NCBI GenBank assembly: GCA_965656715.1
Contig: CBFHLR010000011.1
Coordinates: 28,361 to 92,360, forward strand
DNA: 64,000 bases
Reading direction: 5' to 3'
Source of the DNA: Coraliomargarita sp965656715
GTDB taxonomy: Bacteria; Verrucomicrobiota; Verrucomicrobiia; Opitutales; Coraliomargaritaceae
Shown: one piece after another, positions 17,239-26,777 of the stretch
Layout of the letters: each line of letters starts with the position of its first letter
Position numbering within the stretch: the first letter of the stretch is position 1
Notes under the pieces: model-generated
Databases searched by the model: none
Told to the model about the DNA's origin: nothing
Seen by the model: the letters and a program-made list of their open reading frames with translations, nothing else
Made by a program: the position numbers and the translations under genes

Positions 17239-18702
17239 ATGGCGGGGCCATCCATAGCACCACGAGAGTGGGCAGTTGTTGTTGCCGGAGGTGCGACTTT
17301 GGCGTGGACCGCTTGGGCCTTTGCCGGGGTGCAACAATGGACTTTGCACTCGATGCTCATCGGAGCGTTCCTGACTTTTCTGCTCTCGATCGTTCCGTTA
17401 CCAGAACGCTTCAATGGAACCGATGGAGAACATGGAAATACGAAGAATATTAAGCGCTTGCTGAAATTTCCGTTCTTCTGGTTTAGCGGAGCGCTTTTGA
17501 TTTATATTGCGATTCAGGGCCTCAACTCGGCATGGGAGGTGCAGGGGAGGAATCCGCTTTGGGTCGTCGAGGAAATGGAGCCAGCGGTGGCATGGTTACC
17601 CACTGGTGTGCAGTCGAGTTACGAACCGATGAGTGCTTTTCGAGTGCTGGCCAGCTTCTCTGCGGCATTTATGCTTTGCTGGGGGCTATGGGTTGGAATT
17701 CGCCGCCGGCAAAGTGCTGTAGTCGTATTATGGATACTGGCGATAAGTGGGACACTGATGGGCTTGGTCGCCATTTTGCAGAAGCTATCGGACGCGAATG
17801 CGGTGTTATGGCTCGTTAAGTCTTCGAATGAAAGGTTCTGGGGGAGCTTCTTTTATCGCAATCAGGGTGGCGCGTATCTGATTCAGATCATGGTCGCGTC
17901 GGCCGTGCTGTTTTTCTATCACTATAATCAGTCTGAACGGCGTGCCCAAGCGGGTGGGCCGTATATGTTGCTGGGCATCTTTATTGCACTCATTGCGGCA
18001 TCGCTGGGGCTCGCGCTGTCACGCGGTGGGATCCTATTTGGCTCGTTGTTTCTAGCGATCTTTGTCGTTGCGGCGGTGGGGCGTTTTCTACTCTCGTTCT
18101 CCCTTCAGCGCTCATTGATTATCTCAGCCTTGATCGTGTCGATTATCGCTGGTGGCGCTTACGCAGCTTCGCGTATGATTAATGTCGAGGATATTCAAAC
18201 GCGCTTCGGTGATGTTGGTGAAACGATCGCGAATGCGGATCAAGACTCGCGTGCTATCTGCACCAAGATCACGTGGAAGATGGCTCAGGAGGAACTGGTG
18301 TTTGGTTGGGGTGCGGGTTCATGGCGCTATATTTTCCCAATGTATCAGAAAAGCTACCCTGAGATTTATTATCAGCGTTATCATCGTAATAAGGGGTGGA
18401 TTGGGCGGCGGGCCTACCGCTATGTGCACAACGATATCGTGCAGTTCCTGTTCGAATTGGGCATCGTTGGCTGTAGTCTGCTGCTACTTAGCTGGGGCTA
18501 CTGGCTGTTTAGCCTGTGTTTCAGAGCATCTGGCAATGCACTGGCAGCCTTCATGCTACTCTGCGGTATGGGCGTGGCTTGTGGGCACGCCTTCGTCGAT
18601 TTTATTTTTAACAGCCCTGCGTATTGGATCGCATTCAATGGTCTGCTGTGTATAGCGGTGAAGCTGCTGGCCTTGCACAGTGAGCGTGCAAGGCACCACT
18701 AA
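17239..18702 (+). CDS. O-antigen ligase/polymerase family membrane protein
   Basis: 487 residues with about 11 hydrophobic segments and one large hydrophilic loop at about 330-410 (RFGDVGETIANADQDSR to HNDIVQFLFELG). The HNDIVQ motif at the loop end and the preceding GWGAGSWRYIFP are typical of the WaaL/Wzy (O-antigen_lig) family. It should act in the inner membrane, joining or polymerising lipid-linked glycans in the periplasm. WaaL and Wzy cannot be told apart by sequence alone. The last 10 codons contain a 9-bp hairpin (18670-18694), and the TAA abuts the stop of the convergent LOG gene. Confidence 0.8.
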   Translation: MAGPSIAPREWAVVVAGGATLAWTAWAFAGVQQWTLHSMLIGAFLTFLLSIVPLPERFNGTDGEHGNTKNIKRLLKFPFFWFSGALLIYIAIQGLNSAWEVQGRNPLWVVEEMEPAVAWLPTGVQSSYEPMSAFRVLASFSAAFMLCWGLWVGIRRRQSAVVVLWILAISGTLMGLVAILQKLSDANAVLWLVKSSNERFWGSFFYRNQGGAYLIQIMVASAVLFFYHYNQSERRAQAGGPYMLLGIFIALIAASLGLALSRGGILFGSLFLAIFVVAAVGRFLLSFSLQRSLIISALIVSIIAGGAYAASRMINVEDIQTRFGDVGETIANADQDSRAICTKITWKMAQEELVFGWGAGSWRYIFPMYQKSYPEIYYQRYHRNKGWIGRRAYRYVHNDIVQFLFELGIVGCSLLLLSWGYWLFSLCFRASGNALAAFMLLCGMGVACGHAFVDFIFNSPAYWIAFNGLLCIAVKLLALHSERARHH

Positions 18703-19548
18703 TTACTTCAGGAATCGCTCGGTGAGCTGTTCGATCACGTAGTCGCGTGCTTCCTCGACGGTATCGATGACCTTGATCAGATCCAAGTCCTCTGGGGAAA
18801 TAGTGCCCCATTTGGCGATGGCTTCGAAGTTGAGGATGTCGTTCCAGAATTCGCTGCCAAACAGCACGATCGGCGGCACTGCTGGAGTCTTGTTGGTTTG
18901 AATCAGCGTGAGAGTTTCAAACAGCTCATCCAAGGTGCCAAAGCCGCCGGGAAATGCGATCAGTGCCTTGGCCATCGTGACGAACCAGTATTTACGCACG
19001 AAAAAGTAGTGGAATTCGAATTGAAGCTCGTCCGGGATGTATTCGTTGACGCCTTGTTCGAAGGGCAAGCTGATGCCGAGTCCGATTGAGCGCCCTCCGG
19101 CTTGGTGTGCACCGCGATTTGCGGCTTCCATAATGCCTGGGCCACCTCCCGAGCAGACAACGAAGCGCCGGTGTTCTTCATCCAAGCTCATGGACCATTT
19201 GGTCAACTCTTCGGCGAGTTCGACGGTTGCGGTGTAGTAGGGGGCCGCACGGACGTTGCACTTGGCAAAGTGCAGACGGCGCGCTTCATCGGGCGTCGGG
19301 TTGTCGAGGTCCTTGATCTCAGATTGGATGCGTTCGAGGTCGGCCGCTGCGACTTCAGGTGGGCGGGTTCGCGCAGAGCCGAACATGACGATCGTATCTT
19401 CGATGTTCTCTTGCTCAAAACGTGGCCCGGGTTCGATCAATTCACACAGCACTCGAATCGAGCGGGCGGGGTCGCTGGTGAGGAAGTCTAGGTTTTTGTA
19501 TGCCTTCAGGGGCCATTCGTCGCGGGAGCAATTGGGGGGTGTCGTCAT
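18703..19548 (-). CDS. LOG family protein (TIGR00730-like nucleotide 5'-monophosphate phosphoribohydrolase)
   Basis: 281 residues from ATG 19548; the open frame continues 46 codons upstream through unlikely sequence. The two LOG motifs are clear: SGGGPGIMEA at 133-142 and PGGFGTLDEL at 200-209. LOG/PpnN-type enzymes split the base from nucleoside 5'-monophosphates. An N-terminal extension of about 100 residues resembles the larger bacterial forms rather than the roughly 190-residue cytokinin-activating type. The stop codon abuts that of the O-antigen ligase-like gene. Confidence 0.85.
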   Translation of the reverse strand: MTTPPNCSRDEWPLKAYKNLDFLTSDPARSIRVLCELIEPGPRFEQENIEDTIVMFGSARTRPPEVAAADLERIQSEIKDLDNPTPDEARRLHFAKCNVRAAPYYTATVELAEELTKWSMSLDEEHRRFVVCSGGGPGIMEAANRGAHQAGGRSIGLGISLPFEQGVNEYIPDELQFEFHYFFVRKYWFVTMAKALIAFPGGFGTLDELFETLTLIQTNKTPAVPPIVLFGSEFWNDILNFEAIAKWGTISPEDLDLIKVIDTVEEARDYVIEQLTERFLK

Positions 19549-19702
19549 AATTATTTTCGTAGTTGTATGTAAAATTACAGGGTGTAGCTGATCCTGCAAT
19601 TTGGCAACCTCATCTCGGTAAGTTTTAGGATTGCGAGCTGCGGAATCCGCGCTTGTGCTTGACCACTTATTGACCCTCAAACGCACGAATAATTCCTAGC
19701 TC

Positions 19703-22700
19703 ATGTATCTCAAAGAGATCGTCATCAGTGGCTTCAAAAGTTTCGCCGACAGAACCAAACTCGATTTGCGCCGTGGCGTGACAGCCGTTGTGGGGCCGAA
19801 TGGCTGCGGAAAGAGTAATATTGTCGATGCGATCCGCTGGGTTCTTGGTGAGCAAAGCGCGAAGGCGCTCCGTGGCTCTTCGATGCAGGACGTCATTTTC
19901 GAGGGCACCGACAAGCGCAAAGGCCTGCCGTTTTGTGAAGTTGCACTGACGTTTACCGACTGTGAAGAGGAGCTTGGCACCGCCTTCAATGAGGTCGAGA
20001 TCTCGCGTCGTGTCACGCGTGACGGTGGCTCGGATTACTACATTAACGGTAAAGTTTCGCGCCTGAAGGACATTCAACGCCTGTTTGCCAATACGGGGGT
20101 GGGCCGTGTCTCGTATTCCTTCATGTTGCAGGGGCAAATCGACCAGATTTTGTCCACCAACCCGGCAGAGCGTCGCACGATTTTCGAAGAAGCCGCTGGT
20201 ATCACATTGTATAAGGCGCAACGCAAAGAGGCGATGAACAAGCTGGGGCTGGTCGATGCGAACCTCGCCCGGGTGACTGACGTGATCGAAGAAGTGAGCC
20301 GTCAGATTGGATCGCTCAAGCGTCAAGCGAGTAAAGCGCTTCGCTATCAACGCATTAAGCACCGCCTCTCGCACCTGGATCTGGCATTCAATGCTTATCG
20401 CCATGCGAACCTGAGCGAGTCGATTGATGCGGTGGCTGGTCGTGCGGAAGAAGTTCGCAAGAAACTTGAAGCGCACACCCAGTCTCTGGACGCCGACGAA
20501 GAAGCGCTGGCAGTTAAAAAGACTGCGCGTGGCGAGCTGTTCGAGAAGATGCAGGAACTGCAGCAGCGCGTTTACAACCTGCGCTCCGAGAAGGAGAATG
20601 CCGATAATCAGTCCGAATTTGCAGAGATCCGTGCTAAAGACCTCGAAGGTCGTATTTCTGAATATCAGAATGAGATCGAAGGCCTTGAAGAGCAAAAGGA
20701 AGCCTTGTCTGAGCGCGCCGAGAATGAGGCCGAGAATAAGCAGATGCAGCTCGATGTGGTCGACGATTCCGACCGGATTTTCCAAGATCGTAGTAGCGAG
20801 CTGGTTCGTGCGCAGGAGCAGCTTGGCGAAATGGAAGCGGAATTGCAGCGCCGTCGTCAGGAAGTGTTACACGCTGAGAACCGCATTAGCCGTGCGCGTT
20901 CCAACTGCACCACACTCGAAGTCAATCTGAAGACCTATCAGGTCAAACACGCTTCATTGTCTGAAACTGTGCTGCAACTCAATGAAGAGGTCGAAGTGCT
21001 GGAGCGCGACCTCGGAGACATTCAACGCACGCTTTCGAAACGTCGCCAAGAGCAAGAGGCCAGTGCAAGCGCGGTCGAGGCGGCCCGCGAAGAATCTAAG
21101 GCGATCCTAAATCAATTCCGCTCGCTCCAAGAGCGCATACAGGAACAAGACCGTGGCATCGCACGTAAAACGGCGCAGCTTAACGTGCTCGAAGGCCTGC
21201 AAGCCAAGTTCGAAGGCTTCGGCGAGGGTGCCAAAGCCATTCTGGGTGATAAGCTTGGCGACGTGGTGGCTAAAGACAGCGTATCCATTATTTCCAAGGA
21301 GCTCAAAGTTCAGCCCGCCTACACGAAGGCGATCGAGACACTGCTCGGTCCTGCTATGGAAGCACTTTTTGTTGGCAAGTCGGACAAGGCGCTCAACGTC
21401 ATTGGCAAGCTGGATGAAGATCAGCTGGGGCGCGCCTGCCTTCAGATCGATATCGAAGCCGCCGTGGGCACACCGAAGGTGAAGCTTCCGGATGAAATCG
21501 TCCCCGCCGCATCGGTCGTGAATGTGCGCGACAAAGCACTGTTCAATCCTGCCCAGCGCTTGTTGTCCGGATGCTATTTCGCGGAAGACCTCAACAGCTT
21601 TATCGATTTCTGGAAGTCGAACCTCGAGTTCAATTTCCTGCTCGTTGCCACGAAGAACGGTGAAATTATTGACTGCCGCGGTTTGATCCACGGTGGACGC
21701 ACCTCCGGCAAAAAGTCAGCGAGCGTTTTGGAGCGCGAAGCGGAAATCCGCACACTGCGTGGCGAGATCAAGGCTGAGCGCGAGGAACTGAACGAGCTCC
21801 GTCAGGAATCTGAAGCCCTCGAAGAGCGCCGCAACACCTCAGAGGCAACAGTCGAAGAGCAACGCCAGCGCCAGGGCGAACTTGCCAGCGAAGTGTCTGC
21901 ATTGGTTGCCGAAGAGCGTGGCCAAAATCAAAAGATCGAGCAAAACGCACGTTCACGCCAAAGCGCTGAAGACGAAATTGCCAAGCTCGACGCGCGCCAC
22001 GGCGATTCGGTTGATGCACTCGAACAGGCCAAAGAAGAACTTGAAGCCGCCGAGCAGGGGCTCGCGGATGAGCGTCAGACCGGAAACGATCTTGAAGACG
22101 CAATTGCTCGGGCTCGCGAAACCCGCGATCAAAAGCGCGAAGCCTTGGCAGATGTTCGTCTCGAATTGGCCGAGAAGAAGCAACGCCTCGAATCGCTCGA
22201 CCGTGCGCTGGGTGAAGTGCAACGCGAGACGGCGAGCTTACAGGAGCGCATTCTCCGTCGCAATCAGGAGATCGACACGATCAACGAGCAAATCACCAAG
22301 CTCAAGCAGAGCGGCACCGTGGAATCCTCCAAGTCTGCTGAGTTGGAACGCACTTTAGCAGTCGCCACCGAAGAACTCGACCGCGATCGCGTCGCGCTCA
22401 AGGAGATGGATACGCAGATTTCCGAAGTCGACGGCACGCTCACCGGTCGCCGCAACGAAAGTCGTGTGCTGGATCAGGAAATGACCAAGCTCGAGATTCG
22501 CCTTGCTGAGGAACGCTCGCAGCTCGGTTTCATTCAGAGCAACGCGCAGGATGATTATCAGAAGGACCTCGATCAAGTGGATTGGAAGATGCAGCTCTGG
22601 GAGGCCAACATTGAATTCGAGAAGCGTGTGAATCTCGACGAAATGGATGACCCGGACAAGATCGCAGCGCAGCCTAAGCGGGAACGCCGGGATCCGACTC

Positions 22701-23428
22701 AAGAGGAATTTGAGGAAATGGAGCGCACGGATTGGGCAGAGGTGGAGCGCGAAGTTGGTGAGCTGAAGGGGCGCATTGCCAATATGGGCCCAGTTAATCT
22801 CGAAGCCATTAGCGAGTATGCAGACCTCAAGGAGCGTCACGACTTCCTCAAAGCGCAGAGCGAAGACCTTTGGAACTCAAAGAATACGCTGATCAAGACC
22901 ATCGACGAGATCAACGAAACCTCACAGACTTTGTTCCGTGAGACCTTTGAGCAGGTTAAGAAGAACTTCGCCTTTACCTATGAGAAGATCTCAGGTGGTG
23001 GTGATTCCGATCTGAAATTGATCGATTCCGAGGACCCACTCGAATCCGGTATTGAGATCATCGCACGCCCTCCGGGCACCCGCCTCAAGAGTGTCACTTT
23101 GCTCTCCGGTGGTCAGCGCACGATGGCTGCGGTTGCCTTACTCTTTGCGATCTACATGGTCAAACCGAGTCCATTCTGTGTGCTCGACGAAATTGACGCG
23201 GCGCTCGACGACGCGAATATCGGCCGTTTCTGTGACACGCTGCACGGCTTCACCGACAAGTCGCAGTTCCTCATTGTTACACACAACAAGCGCACGATTT
23301 CCAATGCAGACACCGTCTTCGGTGTGACCATGCCGGAGAAGGGCGTTTCGACCCTGATCTCCATGCGCTTCAACAAGGACACCAACCGTCCGGAGATGTC
23401 CACCGCCGACAGCCAGCAGCCGTTTTAA
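19703..23428 (+). CDS. smc: Chromosome segregation protein SMC
   Basis: 1241 residues with the full SMC plan: Walker A GPNGCGKS at 31-38, a long coiled coil, a hinge near 505-665 (GDKLGDVVAKD to RGLIHGGRTSGKK), a second coiled coil, the ABC signature LLSGGQRT from 1133 and Walker B VLDEIDAALDD ending near 1170. The ATPase dimer compacts and aligns the chromosome with kleisin partners ScpA/ScpB, which are not encoded in this window. Length is normal for the family. It is transcribed from a short intergenic region opposite the LOG gene. Confidence 0.97.
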   Translation: MYLKEIVISGFKSFADRTKLDLRRGVTAVVGPNGCGKSNIVDAIRWVLGEQSAKALRGSSMQDVIFEGTDKRKGLPFCEVALTFTDCEEELGTAFNEVEISRRVTRDGGSDYYINGKVSRLKDIQRLFANTGVGRVSYSFMLQGQIDQILSTNPAERRTIFEEAAGITLYKAQRKEAMNKLGLVDANLARVTDVIEEVSRQIGSLKRQASKALRYQRIKHRLSHLDLAFNAYRHANLSESIDAVAGRAEEVRKKLEAHTQSLDADEEALAVKKTARGELFEKMQELQQRVYNLRSEKENADNQSEFAEIRAKDLEGRISEYQNEIEGLEEQKEALSERAENEAENKQMQLDVVDDSDRIFQDRSSELVRAQEQLGEMEAELQRRRQEVLHAENRISRARSNCTTLEVNLKTYQVKHASLSETVLQLNEEVEVLERDLGDIQRTLSKRRQEQEASASAVEAAREESKAILNQFRSLQERIQEQDRGIARKTAQLNVLEGLQAKFEGFGEGAKAILGDKLGDVVAKDSVSIISKELKVQPAYTKAIETLLGPAMEALFVGKSDKALNVIGKLDEDQLGRACLQIDIEAAVGTPKVKLPDEIVPAASVVNVRDKALFNPAQRLLSGCYFAEDLNSFIDFWKSNLEFNFLLVATKNGEIIDCRGLIHGGRTSGKKSASVLEREAEIRTLRGEIKAEREELNELRQESEALEERRNTSEATVEEQRQRQGELASEVSALVAEERGQNQKIEQNARSRQSAEDEIAKLDARHGDSVDALEQAKEELEAAEQGLADERQTGNDLEDAIARARETRDQKREALADVRLELAEKKQRLESLDRALGEVQRETASLQERILRRNQEIDTINEQITKLKQSGTVESSKSAELERTLAVATEELDRDRVALKEMDTQISEVDGTLTGRRNESRVLDQEMTKLEIRLAEERSQLGFIQSNAQDDYQKDLDQVDWKMQLWEANIEFEKRVNLDEMDDPDKIAAQPKRERRDPTQEEFEEMERTDWAEVEREVGELKGRIANMGPVNLEAISEYADLKERHDFLKAQSEDLWNSKNTLIKTIDEINETSQTLFRETFEQVKKNFAFTYEKISGGGDSDLKLIDSEDPLESGIEIIARPPGTRLKSVTLLSGGQRTMAAVALLFAIYMVKPSPFCVLDEIDAALDDANIGRFCDTLHGFTDKSQFLIVTHNKRTISNADTVFGVTMPEKGVSTLISMRFNKDTNRPEMSTADSQQPF

Positions 23429-23440
23429 ATTGTTGGGGTC

Positions 23441-23469
23441 CCGGCTTTAGCCGGATTCAGGCCTGAATC
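23441..23469. repeat. Double palindrome (family C)
   Basis: Two perfect palindromes overlap by one base: CCGGCTTTAGCCGG (23441-23454) and GATTCAGGCCTGAATC (23454-23469). They lie 12 bp after smc and could fold as tandem hairpins or serve as a terminator-like end. Confidence 0.65.
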
Positions 23470-23504
23470 TAGCGGCAAGATACCGCTCCACCGTTTTCTC
23501 ATTC

Positions 23505-23738
23505 GTGATCTCGCTAAACATAGACGTTTTCTTCCTCCTCTACATGGGGGGCGGGTTTCTGCTGATCTTCAGTCTTTGGTTTTACAATGACCACAAGGAT
23601 CGCCAGCGCAACGAAGCGCGCGCGGCCAAAGTTATCTATCACTGCATCAAATGCAGCCAAATTTACACAGGCCCACAGGGGAGTGAAGAATGCGATTGCC
23701 CTCAATGCGGCTTTACCAATGGTCGGCTGCGCTTTTAG
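23505..23738 (+). CDS. Small membrane protein with C-terminal zinc ribbon
   Basis: 77 residues from a GTG start. Residues 5-28 form one membrane helix, followed by a basic linker and then two Cys pairs (CIKC and CPQC) separated by 13 residues with an additional CD just before the second. This arrangement is a rubredoxin-like zinc ribbon (FmdB-like layout), facing the cytoplasm if the N-terminus is outside. The function is unknown. It sits between smc and guaA on the same strand. The four cysteines and codon use make a real gene likely. Confidence 0.7.
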   Translation: MISLNIDVFFLLYMGGGFLLIFSLWFYNDHKDRQRNEARAAKVIYHCIKCSQIYTGPQGSEECDCPQCGFTNGRLRF

Positions 23739-23819
23739 CCGCAGAGCAGTTTTCAGTTTTCAGGTGGCTAGTTTTCAGTTTTAACACTCTCACTTTCATT
23801 TTCACTCATCACTTCTAGC

Positions 23820-25367
23820 ATGCCAGCACACATCGCAGTTCTCGATTTCGGTTCACAATACACGCAGGTCATCGCGCGTCGCATTCGCGAGGCCAATGTC
23901 CTCTCGCGTATTTATCCATACAACACGCACGCGAGCGTGCTCAAAGATGCAGAGGTGCAAGGTGTCATTCTCTCCGGTGGCCCGTCCTCCGTCTTGATCG
24001 ACGGCTCTCCGCGTCCGGATGCTGCTGTGTTCGATCTCGGAGTGCCGGTGCTCGGTATTTGCTACGGTGAGCAGCTGATGGCGCACATGCTCGGTGGTAA
24101 AGTTGCCAAGAGCGCCGAGCGCGAGTTCGGCCATGGCACACTCAACATCGCCAAGAAGGGTAAGCTGTTCGACGGCATGCCAGACACGCTGCGTGTTTGG
24201 AATTCGCACGGTGACCGCCTCGAGGCGCTTCCAGATGGCTTTGAAGCGATCGCGTCCACTGAGAACTCTCCGTTTGCGACGATTGAAAATTCGGCGCGCG
24301 ATTTCTACGGCATGCAGTTCCACCCAGAGGTGGCGCATTCCGAGATGGGCACTGAAGTGATTGCGAACTTTCTGTTTAAGATCTGTGGCTGCACGGCGGA
24401 CTGGTCGATGGCCAACTATATTGAGCAAACAGTCGCCAATATCCGTGAGACTGTGGGCGACGAGCACGTCATTCTCGGTCTTTCCGGTGGTGTCGATTCC
24501 TCGGTCGCTGCGGCACTGATTCACAAGGCGATTGGCCGCCAGCTGACCTGTGTCTTTGTCGACAATGGCCTCCTTCGCCTGCACGAGCGCGAGCAAGTTG
24601 AAAAACTCTATGGTGACCACTTCGACCTCGACGTGCGTGTGGCCGACAAACGCAAGCTCTTCCTGGACCGCTTGGCAGGTGTTTCCGACCCCGAGCAAAA
24701 GCGTAAGATCATCGGTAACACCTTCGTTGAAGTCTTTGACGAGTCTGTGACCGAGTTGAAAGAAAGCGGTAACTATACCTTCCTCGCACAGGGCACACTC
24801 TATCCCGACGTGATCGAATCGGTAGCCATCGATGGCAACCCTGCGGCACTCATTAAGAGTCACCACAACGTAGGTGGCCTGCCCGAGAAAATGAATTTGA
24901 AGCTCCTTGAGCCGCTGCGCGAACTCTTCAAGGACGAGGTTCGCGAGCTCGGCACTCAGCTTGGCCTGCCGAAGGAAGTGGTGTGGCGTCAGCCATTCCC
25001 AGGACCAGGTCTCGGTGTCCGCGTGATGGGCCCAATCAAGGAAGAAGACCTCATTGTGCTGCGTAAAGCAGACGCGATTTTGCATGAGGAAATGATGGCC
25101 GCAGACCTCTACTACAAGGTCTGGCAATCCTTCTGCGTGTTCCTTCCTGTGAAGACTGTTGGCGTCATGGGTGACGAGCGCACCTATGAGAACGTCGTTG
25201 CGTTGCGTATTGTCGAAAGTGTCGATGCGATGACTGCTGACTGGGCGCGCGTTCCGTATGAAGTCCTGCGCACCATTTCGAGCCGCATCATCAACGAAGT
25301 GTCCGGTTGCAATCGCGTCGTGCTGGATATCAGCTCCAAGCCTCCTAGCACAATTGAGTGGGAGTAG
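23820..25367 (+). CDS. guaA: GMP synthase (glutamine-hydrolysing)
   Basis: 515 residues, full length for GuaA. The N-terminal class I glutamine amidotransferase has nucleophile Cys81 (LGICYGEQ) with His168 and Glu170 (FHPEV). The ATP-pyrophosphatase domain has the PP-loop SGGVDSS at 222-228, and the C-terminal dimerisation domain ends with KPPSTIEWE. It converts XMP to GMP using glutamine. No purine riboswitch is apparent in the 80 bp upstream, where there are only short GTTTTCAG repeats. Confidence 0.97.
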   Translation: MPAHIAVLDFGSQYTQVIARRIREANVLSRIYPYNTHASVLKDAEVQGVILSGGPSSVLIDGSPRPDAAVFDLGVPVLGICYGEQLMAHMLGGKVAKSAEREFGHGTLNIAKKGKLFDGMPDTLRVWNSHGDRLEALPDGFEAIASTENSPFATIENSARDFYGMQFHPEVAHSEMGTEVIANFLFKICGCTADWSMANYIEQTVANIRETVGDEHVILGLSGGVDSSVAAALIHKAIGRQLTCVFVDNGLLRLHEREQVEKLYGDHFDLDVRVADKRKLFLDRLAGVSDPEQKRKIIGNTFVEVFDESVTELKESGNYTFLAQGTLYPDVIESVAIDGNPAALIKSHHNVGGLPEKMNLKLLEPLRELFKDEVRELGTQLGLPKEVVWRQPFPGPGLGVRVMGPIKEEDLIVLRKADAILHEEMMAADLYYKVWQSFCVFLPVKTVGVMGDERTYENVVALRIVESVDAMTADWARVPYEVLRTISSRIINEVSGCNRVVLDISSKPPSTIEWE

Positions 25368-25433
25368 GGAACTAGTATGAGACTTTTAGGTCTCTTTGCT
25401 GTCGATACACGATAGACGCACACTACAGTTGGA

Positions 25434-26171
25434 ATGAAGTCAGTTATTTATCTCGCCCTCATGGCCGCTGCGACTGCGTTGGTCGCTGAACCGGAACCAA
25501 AAAACACAACGACCGCCAGAGATGTGATCAATCGTGCGCGTGCGACGACTGCCACTGAGAAAGCGCTCAAAGAGTTGGTGACTGTTCAGGTCGTTGCCCA
25601 GATTGTGGCCAAGGACGCAGACATGCCTTCGGCGACGATTTACATTGCGGCTCGAAAACCACTGTCACAACGCATGGTGGTTCGTTCTGGAGATATTGAG
25701 GAAACTACGATTGTGAGTGGTAAGCGCGCGGTGATTGTGCGTTCTCAGGTGGATCAAAAGAAGGGGCAAATGCGCGAATTGTCTGGTGCCGAGTTGCAAC
25801 GTATTAAAAGTTCAACGCGGGATATCTTTAGCTATTACCGGCCGGACTTTAAGCATGGTGAAAAGGTTCGCTATGCGGGCATCGAACAACGCCGGGGCGA
25901 GCGTTGCCACAAACTCGTGTATAAATACCCAGAGGATGGCCCGAAGACGATTCGGTATTTTTCAGTCAATGACGATACGCTGGTTTCAATCCTGACGAAT
26001 AACGGGATTGAAAGCGTAGAAATTGGCGAGCAAGTTGTGTGTGGAATTAAGTTTCCTGAAAAGATCGAATACTACCTTAAAAACGAAATGCTACACACTC
26101 TCGTCATCAATGAAGTCAAAGTTAATAAGCCGCTACCAGCGGATGTCTTTGATATGCCGAAGCGGAAGTAG
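25434..26171 (+). CDS. Exported LolA-like/outer-membrane lipoprotein-sorting family protein
   Basis: 245 residues. Signal peptide at 1-18 (VIYLALMAAATALVA). The rest alternates beta-strands and matches the half-barrel style of outer-membrane lipoprotein-sorting proteins: a helix with DVINRARATT, then strands ending YYLKNEMLHTLVINEVKVN and the C-terminal PADVFDMPKRK, a frequent ending in that superfamily. It may carry a lipid or bind lipoproteins in the periplasm; this is a fold-level inference. The NUDIX gene starts 11 bp downstream. Confidence 0.65.
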   Translation: MKSVIYLALMAAATALVAEPEPKNTTTARDVINRARATTATEKALKELVTVQVVAQIVAKDADMPSATIYIAARKPLSQRMVVRSGDIEETTIVSGKRAVIVRSQVDQKKGQMRELSGAELQRIKSSTRDIFSYYRPDFKHGEKVRYAGIEQRRGERCHKLVYKYPEDGPKTIRYFSVNDDTLVSILTNNGIESVEIGEQVVCGIKFPEKIEYYLKNEMLHTLVINEVKVNKPLPADVFDMPKRK

Positions 26172-26182
26172 CAACGCTCCGT

Positions 26183-26596
26183 ATGGATGTATACCAAGTA
26201 GGCGTTTGTCCAGTCACTGAAGATGGTAAGCTGGTGTTGGTGACCAGTCGGGGCTCAGGCTATTGGATCTTCCCCAAGGGCCGAATCGAGAAGGGGCGTG
26301 AAGATTATGATGTAGCCGAGGACGAAGCTTATGAAGAAGCCGGTATTCTCGGCGATATTGGTCGAGACTATAAGTCGTTTCCGGTTACATCGAGTAAGTC
26401 TAGGAAGCTGCACTTGTATCCGATGCGGGTCAAAATGCTGCTGAGTTCTTGGCCCGAGGTCGATGAGCGTGAACGCCTAGTGGTGTCCTATCACAAGGCG
26501 AGAGATCTGCTCAGCGAAGATTTGAGCGATGCGCTCAAGGCAATGTGGAAAGAGTGGTTGAAACATGATGCCAGCCGATGGCTGGATGTAGAGTAG
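26183..26596 (+). CDS. NUDIX hydrolase-like protein with altered Nudix box
   Basis: 137 residues. The Nudix region at 33-55 starts in the PKGRIEKG context of diadenosine/diphosphoinositol-polyphosphate-type hydrolases. The core EExG is intact (Glu51, Glu52, Gly54), and Glu48 is present. The glutamate that normally ends GxxxxxE is Arg39, and the usual Arg before Glu is Asp47, so the box deviates at two positions. The metal-binding acidic residues of the helix remain, so activity is possible. The substrate is unknown. Confidence 0.75.
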   Translation: MDVYQVGVCPVTEDGKLVLVTSRGSGYWIFPKGRIEKGREDYDVAEDEAYEEAGILGDIGRDYKSFPVTSSKSRKLHLYPMRVKMLLSSWPEVDERERLVVSYHKARDLLSEDLSDALKAMWKEWLKHDASRWLDVE

Positions 26597-26777
26597 CATT
26601 CTGGTGGCCGCTTAGGAGCGTCCTGAATTGCACTGTCTTAATACGAATTTAGACTTTTGATTCAAGGATATCAGGGTAGAGGCGGATGTCCCGGCCGCCA
26701 CACGTCTGAGCTGCTCACGATTACGAGTGGCAAGTGTTGTCACCAACGCAATGTAATGGCGCGCGGGACGCACGCCG

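Noticed and set aside
23748..23782. Short GTTTTCAG repeats before guaA
   Set aside because: Considered as a purine riboswitch leader; no PurR-like or guanine aptamer pairing can be built from it.
23853..25127. 424-codon open frame opposite guaA
   Set aside because: Antisense to guaA; the His/Val/Leu/Arg-rich product shows no domain.
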